From Pelagihabitans sp947500445 (GTDB lineage Bacteria > Bacteroidota > Bacteroidia > Flavobacteriales > Flavobacteriaceae), in the NCBI RefSeq assembly GCF_050589625.1, contig NZ_JBNGOP010000001.1, forward strand, positions 62,001 to 126,000: 64,000 nucleotides of DNA, in the 5' to 3' direction. The notes beneath the pieces were generated by a model, which worked only from the letters and a program-made list of their open reading frames with translations, made no database searches and was not told the origin of the DNA. Numbering within the stretch: position 1 is the stretch's first letter; every line of letters begins with the position of its first letter. Positions 61,320-64,000 of the stretch are shown piece after piece. Both the position numbers and the translations under genes were made by a program.

Positions 61320-61892
61320 ATGAATTTAGTAAAGGGAGCTCTTTTAGTCATATTGTTGCTACCGCTACAAATGGTATCGGCCCAAGAACACGATCCTTTG
61401 GTCGTAGGGGTCGGGTTTAACGTGGTCGATAACTCGGGAAGTCGGTTTAGCGGCTTGTTGAACGCCAGTGAGAATTGGAACATTTCAAAACTCATTATGG
61501 TTTCGGCAGAACAACGCTTTCGTTACGATTACGGCCTAAAGGCCATTTTTGCCCTTAACCGGTTTAACGAGGGCAAGGTAATCAACAGTCTGAACAATAC
61601 GAACAACACGAATTACTATTCCATGGACCTACTTTTTAAAAACTACACTACCAACTATTTTTTAAATCCCAGAAGAAGTTGGTTCACCGGTTTTATCGTT
61701 GCCGGGGCGGGCGGCAGCTACTTTAATAAAAATATCAACAAAACCTTAAACACCGGTTTTGGCTTTAATATTAAAATTGAACATGAACTGCGATTGAGTT
61801 TCCAGACACTGGGAAAATTCTCTATCGATAATGCCACTCCCGGCAATGCAAATCATTTACAACATTCCGTATCACTAATAAAATGGTTATGA
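61320..61892 (+). CDS. Exported protein, probable small outer-membrane barrel
   Basis: A 190-residue protein with a signal peptide (LPLQMVSAQ). The rest alternates hydrophobic and polar residues in about eight possible strands (SKLIMVSAEQRFRYDYGL, SYFNKNINKTLNTGFGFNIKIEHELRLSF), ends in an aromatic/hydrophobic residue pattern (LIKWL), and has NTN-rich loops, which suggests a beta-barrel outer-membrane protein. I do not recognise the family. It begins the polysaccharide cluster and its stop overlaps the next start (ATGA), so it is coupled to wbpD-like translation. Confidence 0.7.
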   Translation: MNLVKGALLVILLLPLQMVSAQEHDPLVVGVGFNVVDNSGSRFSGLLNASENWNISKLIMVSAEQRFRYDYGLKAIFALNRFNEGKVINSLNNTNNTNYYSMDLLFKNYTTNYFLNPRRSWFTGFIVAGAGGSYFNKNINKTLNTGFGFNIKIEHELRLSFQTLGKFSIDNATPGNANHLQHSVSLIKWL

Positions 61893-62488
61893 ACAAAACA
61901 ATGGACATCCAAACCGAAAACAATCCTTTTATTCATCAAACCGCCGTGGTCGATTCCGGCTGTGTTATAGCGCAAGGTACCAAAATATGGCACTTTTCCC
62001 ATATCATGTCCGATTCGAAAATAGGAGAACGCTGTAACATAGGACAAAATGTAGTCGTTTCCCCGCAGGTGGTTTTGGGAAACAATGTAAAAGTACAGAA
62101 CAATGTTTCCATCTATACAGGGGTCATTTGCGAAAACGACGTGTTCCTAGGGCCTTCCTGCGTATTCACCAATGTAACAAATCCCCGAAGTGCGGTCAAC
62201 CGCAGGGGCAACTATGCAAAGACCCATGTTGGCAAAGGTGCCACCATTGGAGCAAATGCCACCATCGTTTGCGGTCATGATATCGGTAAGTACGCCTTTA
62301 TCGGTGCCGGGGCGGTAGTCACAAAGAATGTCAAGGATTATGCCCTGATGGTAGGAAACCCCGCCACGCAAATGGGGTGGATGAGCGAATACGGTTGTCG
62401 GCTCAATTTTGATGAGACCGGTACGGCGATCTGCGAAGAAAGTTCAGAAACCTACCACTTACAAAACGATACAGTAACCAAATCATAA
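61889..62488 (+). CDS. wbpD: WbpD/WlbB-like N-acetyltransferase
   Basis: Probably acetylates the 3-amino group of UDP-2-acetamido-3-amino-glucuronate, step three in making UDP-GlcNAc(3NAc)A for surface polysaccharides. The 199-residue protein is a left-handed beta-helix of hexapeptide repeats (VVVSPQVVLGNNVKVQNNVSI, GATIGANATIVCGHDIGKYAF), with the conserved WHFSHI and FTNVTNPRS segments of this subfamily. Possible starts are ATG 61883, 61889 and 61901; 61889 overlaps the upstream stop codon as ATGA and is preferred. The wbpB-like gene follows after 4 nt. Confidence 0.88.
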   Translation: MNKTMDIQTENNPFIHQTAVVDSGCVIAQGTKIWHFSHIMSDSKIGERCNIGQNVVVSPQVVLGNNVKVQNNVSIYTGVICENDVFLGPSCVFTNVTNPRSAVNRRGNYAKTHVGKGATIGANATIVCGHDIGKYAFIGAGAVVTKNVKDYALMVGNPATQMGWMSEYGCRLNFDETGTAICEESSETYHLQNDTVTKS

Positions 62489-62492
62489 CCCC

Positions 62493-63464
62493 ATGGAAAA
62501 CAAGAACTTTGCTATTTTAGGTGTTGGCGGGTACATTGCTCCCCGCCATATTCAGGCCATAAAACATACCAACAATACCTTGCTCGCCGCATTGGACAAA
62601 TCGGACAGCGTCGGTATTATGGACAGTTACTTCCCAAAGACCCATTTTTTTACGGAATTCGAACGTTTTGATCGCCATATCGAAAAACTGAAAAGACGAA
62701 AGAACATCCAGTTGGATTATGTGAGTATCTGTACACCCAACTACTTGCACGACGCCCATATTCGCATGGCACTTCGTAGGGGCACCAACGCTATTTGCGA
62801 AAAGCCCATTGTGATCAACCCTTGGAACATCGATTCCTTGGTAGCGATCGAAAAGGAGTCGGACAAAAAGGTGAATTCCATTCTGCAATTACGATTACAC
62901 CCCAGTATGATTGCGCTAAAGGAAAAAATTGAAAATGGGCCGACGGATAAGATTCATGAAATAGACCTTACGTATTTGACCTCACGGGGCAATTGGTACC
63001 ATAACTCCTGGAAAGGGGACGTCTCTAAATCCGGGGGAATCGCCACCAACATCGGGGTACACTTTTACGATATGCTTTCCTGGATCTTTGGTAAGGTCAC
63101 CCGAAACAAGGTGCACTTACTGAACAACGAAAGTGCGTCGGGTTATCTGGAATTTGAAAAGGCCAGGGTTCGCTGGTACTTGTCCATTGACTACGATACC
63201 ATTCCCGACCCCATAAAGGTAAACGGTAAGCGTACCTACCGTTCTATTCGGGTAAACGGGGAAGAAATTGAATTCAGTACGGGCTTTACCGAGTTGCATA
63301 ACAAGAGTTACGAGGCCATTTTGGAGGGCAAGGGGTTCGGACTAATGGATGCCAAGCAATCGATTGAAATCGTACATGCGATCCGAACCGCACCCATCGC
63401 CAAACTCAAGGGGGATTATCACCCCTTTATGAAACCGAACCGCATGCTGCATCAAGCATCTTAA
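62493..63464 (+). CDS. wbpB: WbpB/WlbA-like NAD-dependent sugar dehydrogenase (Gfo/Idh/MocA)
   Basis: Oxidises C3 of UDP-N-acetylglucosaminuronate, the step before transamination and N-acetylation by the WbpD-like enzyme. The 323-residue protein has a Rossmann motif GVGGYIAPRH at residues 7-16, the catalytic-lysine motif EKPI near residue 102, and SICTPNYLH. The SGGIATNIGVHFYDML segment near residue 175 is the family pattern for the sugar-binding domain. An aminotransferase (WbpE type) is expected beyond the window. Confidence 0.88.
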   Translation: MENKNFAILGVGGYIAPRHIQAIKHTNNTLLAALDKSDSVGIMDSYFPKTHFFTEFERFDRHIEKLKRRKNIQLDYVSICTPNYLHDAHIRMALRRGTNAICEKPIVINPWNIDSLVAIEKESDKKVNSILQLRLHPSMIALKEKIENGPTDKIHEIDLTYLTSRGNWYHNSWKGDVSKSGGIATNIGVHFYDMLSWIFGKVTRNKVHLLNNESASGYLEFEKARVRWYLSIDYDTIPDPIKVNGKRTYRSIRVNGEEIEFSTGFTELHNKSYEAILEGKGFGLMDAKQSIEIVHAIRTAPIAKLKGDYHPFMKPNRMLHQAS

Positions 63465-63472
63465 AACAAAAA

Positions 63473-64000
63473 ATGGGGGCATTAGAAAACAAGGCAAAAA
63501 AAGGACTTTTATGGAGCAGTATCGATAAGTTTTCGACCTTGTTGATACAGTTTTCCGTAGGAATCGTTTTGGCTCGAATATTAGCCCCTGAAGATTTTGG
63601 GTTGATCGGTATGATCACCATATTCATTTCCATTTCGCAATGCTTGGTCGACAGTGGTTTCTATACGGCCTTGGTACAGAAAAAGAATATTTCGCATACC
63701 GATTATTCCACCATTCTGTTCTTTAATATGGGCGTTGCCCTGCTGCTATATGTACTACTCTATAGCACCGCCAAGTACATTGCGCTTTTTTATGGGGAAC
63801 CCTTGCTTACGGACCTTGTAAAGGTAGTTTCCCTCAGTGTCATCATCCTTTCCACCACAGTGGTACATAAGGCGATGATGGCGCGACAAATAGATTTCAG
63901 GACGCAGGCCATTGCCCATATTACATCGTCGGTCATCAGTGGCAGTATCGGTATTTATGCAGCGGTCAATGGCCACGGCGTTTGGGCCCTGGTCTATCAT
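63473..64000 (+). CDS. Oligosaccharide flippase, Wzx/TuaB type (cut by window edge)
   Basis: The 5' 176 codons of a MOP-superfamily flippase that moves lipid-linked sugar repeats across the inner membrane. The N terminus (MGALENKAKKGLLWSSIDKF, then the first transmembrane pair and LARILAPEDFGLIGM) matches the WzxC/TuaB subfamily. Further membrane segments (IFISISQCLVDSGFY, ILFFNMGVALLLYVLLY, VKVVSLSVIILSTTVVH) continue to the right edge. It starts 9 nt after the wbpB-like gene and is probably co-transcribed. Confidence 0.85.
   Translation, partial: MGALENKAKKGLLWSSIDKFSTLLIQFSVGIVLARILAPEDFGLIGMITIFISISQCLVDSGFYTALVQKKNISHTDYSTILFFNMGVALLLYVLLYSTAKYIALFYGEPLLTDLVKVVSLSVIILSTTVVHKAMMARQIDFRTQAIAHITSSVISGSIGIYAAVNGHGVWALVYH

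Overview
The window is chromosomal DNA of a marine-type gliding bacterium of the Flavobacteriaceae (Bacteroidota; the gene order looks like the Maribacter/Zobellia/Arenibacter group, but I cannot fix the genus). The reasons are gldI, three proteins with type IX secretion (T9SS) C-terminal tails, a hybrid two-component regulator of the polysaccharide-utilisation type, many lipoproteins of Bacteroidota style, gene orders typical of the family (TPR protein-recF-DUF721; nrnA-gldI-PPIase; spoT-fur-purA; aroE-DUF349), and promoters that fit TTG/TTTG-N19-TAnnTTTG. I see no tRNA, rRNA, CRISPR array, prophage or transposase gene.

Layout. 1-12 kb: housekeeping and envelope genes (TPR protein, recF, a lipoprotein, DUF721, a Crp-like regulator, an SRPBCC protein, ndk, a PhoD-like phosphatase, nrnA, gldI, a cyclophilin-FKBP fusion, an M48 protease, a lipoprotein, pepD). 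12-17.7 kb: a DUF3810 membrane protein and two amidohydrolase-fold proteins. 17.9-22.3 kb: a minus-strand molybdenum-cofactor operon (DUF6503 lipoprotein, moaD, moaE, moaC, mobA, moeB-rhodanese, TSUP transporter). 22.4-28.9 kb: a TrmH-type methyltransferase, a Ste24-type protease, relA/spoT, a Fur-family repressor, purA. 28.9-41 kb: a four-part SGNH/propeller/HEAT/cytochrome lipoprotein, a small secreted unknown, an OstA/LptA-like protein, a class III aminotransferase, a TPR protein, two tandem DUF368 transporters, aroE. 41-45.5 kb: a DUF349 protein overlapping a molybdenum sulfite-oxidase-like enzyme, followed by a membrane-anchored c-type cytochrome. 45.6-60.6 kb: a carbohydrate-degradation locus with a GntR-type regulator, a giant hybrid two-component regulator, a GH74-like multidomain enzyme, an unassigned glycosidase-like protein and a beta-helix protein, the last three with T9SS tails and with no SusC/SusD pair in view. 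61.3-64 kb: the beginning of a surface-polysaccharide cluster (outer-membrane protein, wbpD-like, wbpB-like and a truncated wzx-like flippase).

Links. The cofactor operon with its sulfite-exporter-family transporter and the sulfite-oxidase/cytochrome pair 22 kb away could form one sulfite-oxidising route; this is inference. The hybrid regulator lies immediately upstream of the GH74-like gene, whose upstream region holds a direct repeat spaced 21 bp apart, the spacing expected for an AraC-type dimer.

The most unusual non-coding content is a family of short non-autonomous inverted-repeat elements (two full copies of about 145-162 bp, plus at least one solitary end and one decayed end). Their terminal repeat contains a consensus flavobacterial -7 promoter box (TAACTTTG). 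A second inverted-repeat element of similar design lies at 32.85-33.01 kb, and a perfect 17-bp inverted repeat lies upstream of the phosphatase gene.
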